Origin: an uncultured Ellagibacter sp.
Lineage (GTDB): Bacteria > Actinomycetota > Coriobacteriia > Coriobacteriales > Eggerthellaceae
Length of the DNA: 64,000 bases
Reading direction: 5' to 3'
Assembly: GCA_934663775.1 (NCBI GenBank)
Contig: CAKUKU010000001.1
Coordinates: 62,001 to 126,000, forward strand
Shown in pieces: positions 18,414 through 26,127 of the stretch. Every line of letters starts with the position of its first letter. The first letter of the stretch is position 1. Position numbers and translations under genes: made by a program. Under the pieces are notes generated by a model that saw only the letters and a list, made by a program, of their open reading frames with translations, was not told where the DNA came from and did not search any database.

Positions 18414-19505
18414 CTATCTGCGACCTTCGTCGGCCATGCCGAAGCATTCCGTGAAAAACACCTGGCAGTCCAGGTCGTGCTGCTCGCATACCTCGTCGAG
18501 AGCATCGTCCATGAGACGCGCGAGCGGGCGCGACTCGCACACGGCGCGCGCGTTGATGATCATGCGCATGTTCTCGTGGTCCTGCGCGAACTTCTGCGCG
18601 TACTCCGTGTCGTAGTCCACGCCGATGAGCGACGCCTTGCTGAAGTCCCCGCCCTCGGAGGTCGCAAACGTCTTCAAATGCGGCACGTTGCGCTTGCGCT
18701 CGATGAGCCCCATGCGGATGCCCTCGATCAAGTCATCGACCACCGCGTTGCAATCGAAGGTGCCACCGTTTTTCGACTTGAAGTACAGACGGCGGTTGTA
18801 CCAGGCGAGCTTTGCCTCGGCCTCGGCGAACTCCTTGTTGTTGCGCACCGAGAAGTTCTTGAGCGCGGTCTCGTGCGTCGTAAGATAGGCGGCAAGCTCA
18901 GAAATGCCCGTGCGATCTTTCGCAGAGATCGCCATCACCGGAATGTCGGGGCAGGCCTCGCGCAGAAAGCCCATATAGCGCTCGACTGTCGGCCCGTCGA
19001 GCAGGTCGATTTTGTTGAGCACGATGAGGTCGGCCTCTTCAAGCTGAAGTTTCAGCAGGTAGACGAGCTCTTCGGGCAAGTTGATGTCGGCGCGCTCGGG
19101 CATGATCATGCGCAGGCGCTCCGGATCGACCACCACCATGAACGGCGAGAGCGTGAACTCGTCGTCGTTCTCGTCGCGCAGTGCGCCGTACACATGGTCG
19201 AGCGCGCCAACGCCGCACCCGGGAATGTCGCTCATGACGAACGTGGCGCCTTCCTTGTCGCGCATGCGGCGGATATGGTCGACTGTGTTGTCCATCTGAT
19301 AGCAGATGCAGTCGTTGCCGATCTCGGCAACCGTGCAGCCAGACGTCTTCGTGAGGCTGGTGTCGACGAGGTTAGCCCCCAAATCGTTTGCGATGATGGC
19401 GCTTTTCCCGATGTTGCGGTCCATGTATTCCGCAAGCGCGATCATGGTCGTGGTTTTGCCGGCGCCCAGAAAGCCGCTCACCACCATAAAACGAATCTTG
19501 TCCAC
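18414..19505 (-). CDS. G3E-family GTPase (CobW/HypB/UreG-like)
   Basis: 363 residues, GTG start at 19503-19505 with an AAGGAG SD eight bases away. Walker A is SGFLGAGKTTT (10-20), Asp/Glu switch residues and LNKIDLL (NKxD) are intact. The usual CxCC metal site of CobW/COG0523 proteins is CICY here (C66, C68), so one ligand differs. The C-terminal half lacks a His-rich tail. G3E GTPases insert or traffic metals or reactivate metallo-enzymes. Its TAG is one base before the ATG of the ArsM-ArsS fusion, so the pair is translationally coupled and the GTPase probably serves the fusion protein or its cofactor or substrate. That partnership is inference. Confidence 0.88.
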   Translation of the reverse strand: MDKIRFMVVSGFLGAGKTTTMIALAEYMDRNIGKSAIIANDLGANLVDTSLTKTSGCTVAEIGNDCICYQMDNTVDHIRRMRDKEGATFVMSDIPGCGVGALDHVYGALRDENDDEFTLSPFMVVVDPERLRMIMPERADINLPEELVYLLKLQLEEADLIVLNKIDLLDGPTVERYMGFLREACPDIPVMAISAKDRTGISELAAYLTTHETALKNFSVRNNKEFAEAEAKLAWYNRRLYFKSKNGGTFDCNAVVDDLIEGIRMGLIERKRNVPHLKTFATSEGGDFSKASLIGVDYDTEYAQKFAQDHENMRMIINARAVCESRPLARLMDDALDEVCEQHDLDCQVFFTECFGMADEGRR

Positions 19506-19649
19506 GTGAATGCTCCTTCGTTGTATCGCAAAGCCGCACGCGCGCGCACGACTCCGTAAGCCATTTCATTCTACCGCAGCCACGCGCAAGCTGTGATACC
19601 ATCGCCTGCAGAAAGAGCGAAATCCCGCACACCGCGCAAGGAGCGTTTC

Positions 19650-20453
19650 ATGGCGACCATCGAAGAAGATCTTCGTTTCCTTATCACCGAGCTGCAAAAC
19701 GAGCGCGCAGGCGCCCACGACGAGCTCGCGACCTGCCCCATTCCCGGAACCTTCGGCGAGGCGTGGGAGCTTTTCCGCGCGCTGTGCAACACGCGCCTGC
19801 CCGAGCACGTGAGCGGCGAGTTCCTCGCCAAGCAGGACAAGCTTTTGCACGCGATCATCGACGAGGAAGGCATCACCTACGCGGGGCTCATCACCCCGTG
19901 CGTGAGCGACCCGCGCTTCGCCGTGTGGCGCGGGGACATCACCACGCTGGCGGCAGACGCCATCGTGAACGCCGCGAATTCGCAGCTCTTGGGATGCTGG
20001 GTGCCGGGACACTACTGCATCGACAATGCCATCCATACGTTCGCGGGCGTGCAGCTGCGCATCGAGTGCGCGGCAATTATGAGGGCGCAAGGCCATGAAG
20101 AGCCTACCGGCCAGGCGAAGGTCACCTCGGCGTACAACCTGCCATCGAGCCTGGTCATCCACACCGTCGGGCCCATCGTTGAGAACGGGCAGCCCACCGA
20201 GCAGCACAAACGGCTCCTTGCCGCAAGCTATCGGAACTGCCTCGACGCGGCGGCGGAGCGGCATTGCAAGTCCATTGCTTTCTGCTGCATCTCCACCGGC
20301 GTATTCGGGTTCCCGCAAGAGGAGGCGGCCCGCATCGCCGTCGACACGGTGCGGGCCTGGCTTGACGCCAACCCCAAGGCCGACATGCACGTCATTTTCG
20401 ACGTCTACACCGAGAAAGACGAGCAAACCTATCGCGAGATCCTCGGCGAATAG
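19650..20453 (+). CDS. Zinc-containing macrodomain protein-ADP-ribose hydrolase
   Basis: 267 residues from the ATG at 19650 (SD AAGGAGCG). An N-terminal helical region (~80 residues) precedes a macrodomain: WRGDITTLAADAIVNAAN binds ADP-ribose, GCWVPGHYCIDNAIH carries the zinc ligands C116, H121 and C123, and STGVFGFP is the phosphate loop. This is the Zn-macro class that removes ADP-ribose from proteins, often encoded beside a SirTM sirtuin and lipoylation genes in Firmicutes. No such partner is present here. The last 18 bases of the gene recur at 23218, as part of a 228-bp direct repeat. Confidence 0.9.
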   Translation: MATIEEDLRFLITELQNERAGAHDELATCPIPGTFGEAWELFRALCNTRLPEHVSGEFLAKQDKLLHAIIDEEGITYAGLITPCVSDPRFAVWRGDITTLAADAIVNAANSQLLGCWVPGHYCIDNAIHTFAGVQLRIECAAIMRAQGHEEPTGQAKVTSAYNLPSSLVIHTVGPIVENGQPTEQHKRLLAASYRNCLDAAAERHCKSIAFCCISTGVFGFPQEEAARIAVDTVRAWLDANPKADMHVIFDVYTEKDEQTYREILGE

Positions 20454-20663
20454 AGGCAAACCCGTAGTTGGTGGTCAAGAGAGCGAGTTGTGCGCTCCTT
20501 GATTCGGGCTGGAAGGAGGCGCGATTTTCGCCGACCTGGGGAAACGCTGATTCGGGCCGCGCAAGGTTAGGTTGGCAGCGCTGAAACGGCTCGATTTCGA
20601 CAATCCGACAGCGCACAACTCGCTCAGTTGACCACCAAGGGGGCGTTTCGCTCCCGAGGGCCC
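20436..20663 (+). repeat. 228-bp direct repeat, copy A
   Basis: Begins inside the last codons of the macrodomain gene and ends in the non-coding region. Copy B at 23218-23445 has the same length, no gaps and about 13 differences, all after the first ~110 bases. The two copies bracket hxlR, osmC, the flavoprotein gene and mazEF. That host coding sequence is included in the repeat points to a duplication or integration event rather than two independent insertions. Confidence 0.9.
20468..20638. repeat. MITE-like inverted-repeat element, copy 1
   Basis: 171 bp with 29-bp terminal inverted repeats differing at two positions: the left end starts TTGGTGGTCAA, followed by GAGCGAGTTGTGCGCT; the right end is its complement. 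The interior has small stems (GGCG/CGCC) and no gene. Related elements stand at 23250-23420 and 51492-51640. Confidence 0.82.
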
Positions 20664-20783
20664 GAGCGACGACCAAGTGGGTGCTTGCTCCCGCATAGCT
20701 TAAGCGACCGCCAACTGCGGGCTTTGTTTTGTTCGTTTCGGCGATTCGCGCAGGTAGATTGTCCACCCGAAAAGCCCCTCCCA

Positions 20784-21164
20784 TCAGCTTTTGAAGTCAC
20801 AGCGCTCACACCGGGGCAGGTCGAACGCTTCCGGATCCTCCTTGTAGAACAACCCCGCCCATTGGCAGATATGCTGCAGCACGGGGATGACCGACACGCC
20901 CTTCGGCGTGAGGGCATACTCAACTCGCGGGGGAATCTCCTCGTATTGAATGCGCTGGATAAGCCCCGATTCCACGAGGTCTTTCAGCGCGCCCGAAAGC
21001 GCGGCGTCGGTCACGTTGCACATCTCCGAACGCACAACGCCGTAACGCAGCGGCCCGTCGGACAGCACGCAGAGGATGCGCGACTTCCACTTCCCGCCGA
21101 ACACGTCGAGCCCGTATTCAAGCGGACATCGGATATCCTTCTCGGTTTTGCGTTTGCGCGCCAT
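20784..21164 (-). CDS. HxlR-family transcriptional regulator
   Basis: 126 residues from the ATG at 21162-21164 (SD AAAGGAGAGG). Winged-helix HxlR domain: CPLEYGLDVFGGKWKSRILCVLSDGPLRYGVVRSEM, then the recognition helix region DAALSGALKDLVESGLI and EYALTPKGVSVIPVL. HxlR proteins respond to reactive aldehydes, quinones or thiol stress through a conserved N-terminal Cys, present here (RCPLEYG). A C-terminal CERC pair is an extra thiol site. It is divergent from osmC and the flavoprotein gene and probably controls them. Confidence 0.9.
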   Translation of the reverse strand: MARKRKTEKDIRCPLEYGLDVFGGKWKSRILCVLSDGPLRYGVVRSEMCNVTDAALSGALKDLVESGLIQRIQYEEIPPRVEYALTPKGVSVIPVLQHICQWAGLFYKEDPEAFDLPRCERCDFKS

Positions 21165-21244
21165 AAGCCTCTCCTTTGCATTTGCCCTCGTCCTCGATGT
21201 TGCACAGCCTAGCCAAGTCGCAGGCAAATGTACAAGTTACTCAA

Positions 21245-21269
21245 AAAAGATTGAGCGACTTAATCTTTT
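21245..21269. promoter_or_regulatory. Candidate HxlR operator
   Basis: A perfect inverted repeat AAAAGATT, nine-base spacer, AATCTTTT lies in the 207-bp divergent gap between hxlR and osmC. Its position and symmetry suit a dimeric winged-helix repressor. No binding evidence is available. Confidence 0.5.
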
Positions 21270-21371
21270 GCGAACGTCTTCAAATCGACGAGTTGCCCCC
21301 GTATCTTGAGTGCCAACTTGCAAAGCATCCCTCCGAGAGACGCAGGGAGAAGCAAATGAAAGGGGACATCC

Positions 21372-21812
21372 ATGTTATCCACCAGCAAAGTTGCAGTTGA
21401 AAGCACCGGTTCCGGCCTTGCCGTGAAGGCCTCGTGCCGCGACTTCGAAATCACGTTCGACGAGCCGTGCGAGATGGGCGGCACCAACGAGGGGATGAAT
21501 CCCGTCGAGGGCGTGCTGTGCTCGTTCGCCGCATGCCAGACGATCGCGACACTGATCTTCGCCGGCGCCCAGGGCGTGCCACTTGAAAGCGTCCGCATCG
21601 AAGCAGAAGGCGACCTCGACCCCGACGGATTCATGGGGATTAACCCCGATGTGCGCAACGGCCTTCAGGAGGTGCGCTTCACCGTGCATCTGAAGTGTGC
21701 AGACGAGGAAGCGGCGAAGAAGCTTGCCGACCTGGCCGAAAAGCAGTGCCCCGTCAGCGACTGCCTCGCGAATCCGGTGCCCGTCGTGCGCACCAGCCTC
21801 GTCATCGAGTAG
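21372..21812 (+). CDS. OsmC/Ohr-family peroxiredoxin-like protein
   Basis: 146 residues. OsmC fold with NPVEGVLCSFAACQTIATLIFA carrying the first cysteine region and KQCPVSDCLANPVPV carrying the second; the two conserved cysteines of the family (near residues 58 and 125) reduce organic hydroperoxides. SD AAAGGGGA lies seven bases before the ATG. Followed after 21 bp by the flavoprotein gene, with which it forms an operon divergent from hxlR: a small oxidative or electrophile-stress unit. Confidence 0.9.
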   Translation: MLSTSKVAVESTGSGLAVKASCRDFEITFDEPCEMGGTNEGMNPVEGVLCSFAACQTIATLIFAGAQGVPLESVRIEAEGDLDPDGFMGINPDVRNGLQEVRFTVHLKCADEEAAKKLADLAEKQCPVSDCLANPVPVVRTSLVIE

Positions 21813-21833
21813 CAAGCAAGAAAAGGATCAACC

Positions 21834-22241
21834 ATGGCTCAAATGCCGCAAGAATGCGTGGACATGATTAACAACGCCTACGCTGCCGCGTTCTCCACCT
21901 GCGCAAACGGGGTTCCCAACGTGGTTCCCGTAAGCATGAAGCAAGCGATGGACCCCGAGACCGTCATGGTTTCCGACCAGTACATGAGCAAAACGCTCGC
22001 GAACCTGAAGAAGAACCCGCGCGCCGCGCTTTCCGTCTGGGACAACGAAGGCGGGTTCCAGGTGAAGGGCACGATCACCTACGAAAACGAGGGACCGCGC
22101 TATGAGCAGGTCGCCGCGCAGGTGAAGGAAATTCTAAGCTCGATGGGATACGACTTCACGAGCAAGGGCGTGTGCTTCCTGCACGTCGAGGAAGTCTACT
22201 CAGTGACGCCCGGCGCCCACGCCGGCGAGCGCATCGCGTAA
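21834..22241 (+). CDS. Pyridoxamine 5'-phosphate oxidase-family flavoprotein
   Basis: 135 residues with the split-barrel fold of PPOX-class FMN proteins: STCANGVPNVVPVSMKQ, MVSDQYMSKTLANLKKNPRAALSVWD and GFQVKGTITYENEG. Such small members bind FMN or F420 and reduce quinones or other electrophiles. The partner gene is osmC; both likely respond to HxlR. SD AAAAGGA precedes the ATG. Confidence 0.85.
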   Translation: MAQMPQECVDMINNAYAAAFSTCANGVPNVVPVSMKQAMDPETVMVSDQYMSKTLANLKKNPRAALSVWDNEGGFQVKGTITYENEGPRYEQVAAQVKEILSSMGYDFTSKGVCFLHVEEVYSVTPGAHAGERIA

Positions 22242-22273
22242 AGCCGCTTCGCCAATCCCCCTTTTAGGGACAC

Positions 22274-22306
22274 CGCGCCGCGCAAACCCCCCTGTTGCGC
22301 GGCGCG
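22274..22306 (+). terminator. Terminator after the osmC operon
   Basis: Perfect 12-bp GC-rich stem CGCGCCGCGCAA/TTGCGCGGCGCG with a nine-base C-rich loop, followed by TTCCCATTTG. It separates the plus-strand operon from converging mazF. Confidence 0.75.
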
Positions 22307-22368
22307 TTCCCATTTGCTAGCGACATGCATGCCGCATTGCCTTTCCTCGGCATATGCGGCGGTCCGGT

Positions 22369-22695
22369 TTATATATTGAACACCGCGCCAACCAGCGACA
22401 GCAAAGCATTCATCTGCTGCTCCTCAGCGTATCCGACATGCTTGCATTTCCTTGCGTTCAAATCCACGGCTTTCATTTGCTCCACGCAAGCAAACCCAGA
22501 AACATCTTCGCAGTCGATTTTCGAATGCATTGGATACCCGTTGTCCGTTGAGGTAATGGGCGCAACGACCGTCATGGACGACACCCGGTTGAACGTATCG
22601 GCGCTCAGCACAATTGCGGGCCGATATTTTGCCGGTTCATGACCAACATGTGGCTCGAAGTCAACGTAGAGTACTTCACCCTGTTCGCAAATCAT
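22369..22695 (-). CDS. mazF: MazF/PemK-family endoribonuclease toxin
   Basis: 108 residues from the ATG at 22693-22695, two bases after the antitoxin TAG. The PemK/MazF fold is clear: GEVLYVDFEPHVGHEPAKYRPAIVLSAD, SSMTVVAPITS, SGFACVEQMKAVDLNARKC. MazF toxins cut mRNA at short sequences and are held inactive by the antitoxin. An upstream in-frame ATG at 22737 would overlap mazE; I prefer the later one. Part of its 3' end has a degraded echo at about 23525-23567. Confidence 0.9.
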   Translation of the reverse strand: MICEQGEVLYVDFEPHVGHEPAKYRPAIVLSADTFNRVSSMTVVAPITSTDNGYPMHSKIDCEDVSGFACVEQMKAVDLNARKCKHVGYAEEQQMNALLSLVGAVFNI

Positions 22696-22697
22696 CG

Positions 22698-22997
22698 CTA
22701 CCACATTTCCTTGCCGACGGGTTCGCCCCAAGAGCACTCTTCGCCTCGCGATGCAGGGCCGCGTAAGTCATCAGGAAGAGAATACGCGCCGCTCCAGCCC
22801 GAAAAGACATCCTCAGCAGTAAGCACTTTGTCCCGCGTATATTTACGCTTCATGGGAGCGATTTCTATGGCTGAGTTTTTTGCGTTCGGTTTTATGGACA
22901 CCCTATCGCCCGCAGAGAGTCCCAACATGTCGCAAATCTGCTTCGGGATGATAAGGCCCTTGCTGTTACCCCAGGCCCGAATGGTGGCGAAAGTCAT
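22698..22997 (-). CDS. mazE: MazE/AbrB-type antitoxin
   Basis: 99 residues. The first 45 form a SpoVT/AbrB swapped-hairpin DNA-binding domain (TIRAWGNSKGLIIPKQICDMLGL...GDRVSIKP); the rest is an acidic, aromatic tail that would wrap the toxin. A GGGAGG SD precedes the ATG and an AT-rich palindrome upstream fits autoregulation. The pair lies inside the region bracketed by the 228-bp repeat. Confidence 0.9.
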   Translation of the reverse strand: MTFATIRAWGNSKGLIIPKQICDMLGLSAGDRVSIKPNAKNSAIEIAPMKRKYTRDKVLTAEDVFSGWSGAYSLPDDLRGPASRGEECSWGEPVGKEMW

Positions 22998-23013
22998 AGC
23001 GCCTCCCTTTGTG

Positions 23014-23033
23014 AGTTATATTTTCGTATAACT
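23014..23033 (-). promoter_or_regulatory. mazEF promoter/operator palindrome
   Basis: AGTTATA, six bases, TATAACT: a perfect 7-bp inverted repeat just upstream of the mazE SD. It overlaps TATA-like -10 hexamers and is the natural site for MazE binding. Confidence 0.6.
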
Positions 23034-23217
23034 ATTGTAGCACATCCCCTTACCGAAACGAAAACAAAAGCGAGCTCGGCATAACGATCAACCCCAAACA
23101 GGCGATAGACCAAAACACCTGGTAGAACAGTGACGGGAAAAGAACAGGCGTATATGCCTTTGCAAAAGCGACTAGCGGTCCCTTGGGTCACGATGCGAAA
23201 GTGACGATTACCATCGT

Positions 23218-23445
23218 GAGATCCTCGGCGAATAGAGGCAAACCCGTAGTTGGTGGTCAAGAGAGCGAGTTGTGCGCTCCTTGATTCGGGCTGGAAGGAG
23301 GCGCGATTTTCGCCGACCTGGGGAAACGCCGATTCGGACCGCGCAAGGCCAGGCTGACGACGCCAAAACGGCCCGATTTCGACAATTCGACAGCGCACAA
23401 CTCGCTCAGTTGACCACCAAGTGGGCGTTTCGCTCCCGAGGGCCC
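23218..23445 (+). repeat. 228-bp direct repeat, copy B (with macrodomain-gene tail)
   Basis: Same length as copy A at 20436-20663 and about 94 percent identical. It opens with the last coding bases and the stop of the macrodomain gene, although no macrodomain gene precedes it here. Lies in the 577-bp gap between mazE and ecfT. Confidence 0.9.
23250..23420. repeat. MITE-like inverted-repeat element, copy 2
   Basis: Second 171-bp element, with the same 29-bp ends as copy 1; interior substitutions are mostly transitions. Embedded in direct repeat B. Confidence 0.82.
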
Positions 23446-23524
23446 CAGGCGACCGCCGGTTACGGAGGCTTTCCTCGTTTCAGCGACCCGCTACCTTTCG
23501 CAACACTCTTCCTTGGCGTTGCGG

Positions 23525-23567
23525 GTCGTCCAGTTTATATGTCGAACACGCACCGACCAGCGACAGC
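23525..23567 (-). pseudogene. Degraded copy of the mazF 3' end
   Basis: On the minus strand this reads LSLVGA followed by a shifted tail, against LSLVGAVFNI at the end of intact mazF (22369-22402). Nucleotide similarity covers about 43 bp with one indel. It sits in the same relative order after direct repeat B as mazF does after direct repeat A. Confidence 0.5.
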
Positions 23568-23574
23568 CGTCCGC

Positions 23575-24342
23575 CTACAGCAGCACGCCGAGCACGATGG
23601 CGGCGATGAGCAGGGCCGCGGCTATGGCCATTACGGCGAAGTCGATGCCCGAGAAGGGGTACTCCTTAAATCCGCTCTCGCGTGTGCGCAGGTTGAAGCC
23701 GCGTACCTCGGCGGCGATGGCGGCGCTGTTCGTCTTGCGCACCGATGACACCAGAAGCGGCACGCACAGGGGAACCATGAGCCGCACCTTCTTCACGAGG
23801 CCGCCGTCGAATTCCACGCCGCGCGCCGTCTGCGCCTCCATGATGCCCGCCATATCGTTCATGAACACGGGGATGAAATGCACCGTCGACATGAAGGTAA
23901 AGGCGTACTTGTACGGCACGTGCAACACTTTGACCAGCGCATTCGCCATATCAGTGAGCTTTGTCACGTAGAACACGAGGAAAAGCGGCACCGCGCAAGC
24001 AACCAGGCGCACCACGATGAGTACGGCATTCAGCACGCTCGCCGTGCCGATATAACCCCAGGGCAAAGACACGAGCACGTCGCCCTGCGGCGTGAACAAA
24101 AGCGCGATGAGCGCAAGGATGATGGAGAACGCGGCGACTGCTTTTGCCAGGCCAATCGTCTGCGGGACCATCTTGCACTGCACGGCCATGACAGCATCAA
24201 TCACGATCACCACGGCCAAAAGGATGAAGTTGCTTGTTGTAAAGCAGGCAATGACCAGCAGAAACGCTGCCGTAAGCTTCGCTATCGGGTTCATGGTGTG
24301 CAGAAAGCTCTCGCCCGGCACGTATTCGAGGAATCCCTTCAT
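23575..24342 (-). CDS. ecfT: ECF transporter transmembrane component EcfT
   Basis: 255 residues with five to six hydrophobic segments. The two coupling-helix ARG-type motifs that dock the ATPases are present as AQTARGVEF (near 172) and AAEVRGFNLR (near 208). The ATG overlaps the stop of the upstream ATPase gene (ATGA). Last gene of a four-gene ECF operon (S component, two ATPases, EcfT). Confidence 0.93.
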   Translation of the reverse strand: MKGFLEYVPGESFLHTMNPIAKLTAAFLLVIACFTTSNFILLAVVIVIDAVMAVQCKMVPQTIGLAKAVAAFSIILALIALLFTPQGDVLVSLPWGYIGTASVLNAVLIVVRLVACAVPLFLVFYVTKLTDMANALVKVLHVPYKYAFTFMSTVHFIPVFMNDMAGIMEAQTARGVEFDGGLVKKVRLMVPLCVPLLVSSVRKTNSAAIAAEVRGFNLRTRESGFKEYPFSGIDFAVMAIAAALLIAAIVLGVLL

Positions 24343-25187
24343 TTGACGCCTCCTTCTCCACGCGCGCCGACTTCGCTTGCAAGCGCGCGCTCCATGTCGT
24401 CGAGCGTGTTCGCACCTGCAACAGGCGACGCGGGCGAGACCGCGCCTTTCTGCGCAAGGCGCATCGATACCTCGACGATTTGCGGCGGCAGAAGATGCGC
24501 GCGGGAAAGAACACCCTCATCGCGCAGCACATCGAACGTCGCACCATCGGCAACTACCTGACCTGCGGTCATGGCGATCACGCGCGTCGCGTAGTCGCCG
24601 ACGACCTCCATGTCGTGGCACACCATGACAACGGTGGTGCCGCGGGCGTTCAAATCGGAGACCACCTCCATCACCTTGGCGCATTCGCGGAAATCGAGGC
24701 CCGTCGTGGGCTCGTCGAGCACGACGATAGGAGGCTCGAGCACAATGATCGACGCGAGCGCCAAAAGCTGGCGCGTCCCGCGGTTCAAGAGGAAAGGCTC
24801 GGCATCGCCGTCGAACCCGAAGCGCTCGATCATCGCATCGACCTTCGCCTCGGCTTCGGCGCCCGCGCGACCTTGGGCGGTAAAGCCGAACAGCAGCTCC
24901 TCGCGCACCGTCTTGCAGCAAATCTGCCGGTCAGGGTTTTGGAACAGGAAGCCCACCTTCGAGGCAAGCTCGCTCGTCCTCAGCTGCGAGGTCGGCACCC
25001 CGTCAATCAAAACCTCGCCCAATGTCGGCTTCAAAAGGCCGTTGATCAGGCGCATCGTGGTGGATTTCCCCGCGCCGTTCGTTCCAACGAAGGCGACGAA
25101 ATCCCCGTCGCCCACCGTGAAGCTCACATCCCGCAAGATGGCGAGATCACCATCATATGAGGCGCTCACCTGGCGAAACTCAATCAT
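24339..25187 (-). CDS. ecfA: ECF transporter ATPase with degenerate signature motif
   Basis: 282 residues from the ATG at 25185-25187, which overlaps the preceding stop (ATGA). Walker A GTNGAGKST, Q-loop FQNPDRQI and Walker B VVLDEPTTGLD are intact. The ABC signature, normally LSGGQ, reads LNRGTRQLLALA here, so the composite ATP site formed with this motif may be impaired or non-canonical. The other ATPase (25184-26041) has a normal LSGGQ. Asymmetric ATPase pairs are common in ECF modules. Confidence 0.93.
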   Translation of the reverse strand: MIEFRQVSASYDGDLAILRDVSFTVGDGDFVAFVGTNGAGKSTTMRLINGLLKPTLGEVLIDGVPTSQLRTSELASKVGFLFQNPDRQICCKTVREELLFGFTAQGRAGAEAEAKVDAMIERFGFDGDAEPFLLNRGTRQLLALASIIVLEPPIVVLDEPTTGLDFRECAKVMEVVSDLNARGTTVVMVCHDMEVVGDYATRVIAMTAGQVVADGATFDVLRDEGVLSRAHLLPPQIVEVSMRLAQKGAVSPASPVAGANTLDDMERALASEVGARGEGGVK

Positions 25188-26041
25188 GCGCAAGCCTCCT
25201 TCCCAGAAAGCAGCCCCTCGCACGCGCAAACGGCGCCCTCGACGGTGCACACCGCCGGCCCGCGCACCAGCCCGCGCGCACGCAGCCTGTTGACAAGACT
25301 CGTCGAGCGCGGGCAGTTCACCCCAATCTCGAGAAGCTCGTCGGAATGTTCGAGCACCTCGCGGGGAGCGCCGCAGAAGAGAATCTCCCCCTCGTCGACG
25401 ATAACGAGCGTGTCGGCATACTCGGAGAGCAGGGCGATTTTCTGCTCGACCACGATTACGGTTGTCCCATGTTCGACCGAGTAACGCTTGAGCAGGTCGA
25501 ACACAGCAACTGACGACGCGGGGTCGAGCTCTGCTGTCGGCTCGTCGAGCACGAGCACGCGCGGCTTCAGGGCGAGCACCGACGCGACCGCAACCTTCTG
25601 CTTCTGACCGCCCGACAGCTCGGCGATGCTCCGGTCGCGCAAGTCGGCGATGCCCATTGCCGCAAGCGCCTCGTCGACCCGCGCGGGAATCTCGGCCTTA
25701 GGCACGCCGAAGTTCTCCAGGCCATAGAGCACCTCGTCTTCGACCACCGACGACACCATCTGCGAGTCGATGTCCTGGCACACGCTTCCGACCAGGTGGC
25801 TTATGTCCGTGAGCGACGCCTCACACGTGTCGAGCCCGTCGACGCGGACGCTGCCGTAGAAATCGCCCGGGTAGCAATGCGGGATGATGCCGTTGATCGC
25901 ATAGGTGAGCGTCGACTTCCCGCTGCCCGCGGCGCCCGTGACGCCGACGAACGCGCCGTCGGGGATGGAAAGGCCGATTCCCTTGAGGATGGGGCCTGCC
26001 CCCTCCCGGTAGCGAAACGATAACTGCGAGATTTCAATCAT
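25184..26041 (-). CDS. ecfA: ECF transporter ATPase (canonical)
   Basis: 285 residues. Walker A GAAGSGKST, SVCQDIDSQ at the Q-loop, signature AELSGGQKQKVAVAS, Walker B VLVLDEPTAELD, His-switch region replaced by VIVVEQKIALL as often seen in EcfA. A cysteine-rich C-terminus (CTVEGAVCACEGLL) follows the ATPase domain. Overlaps the next ATPase gene by four bases. Confidence 0.94.
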   Translation of the reverse strand: MIEISQLSFRYREGAGPILKGIGLSIPDGAFVGVTGAAGSGKSTLTYAINGIIPHCYPGDFYGSVRVDGLDTCEASLTDISHLVGSVCQDIDSQMVSSVVEDEVLYGLENFGVPKAEIPARVDEALAAMGIADLRDRSIAELSGGQKQKVAVASVLALKPRVLVLDEPTAELDPASSVAVFDLLKRYSVEHGTTVIVVEQKIALLSEYADTLVIVDEGEILFCGAPREVLEHSDELLEIGVNCPRSTSLVNRLRARGLVRGPAVCTVEGAVCACEGLLSGKEACA

Positions 26042-26127
26042 GGGATGTCCTTCGTGGTAAGAGGCCTTCGAGCAATTGGGAATCGCAACGTCGAGCGGGC
26101 CGGCTGCCGTCAGGTAAACGGGGTGAT

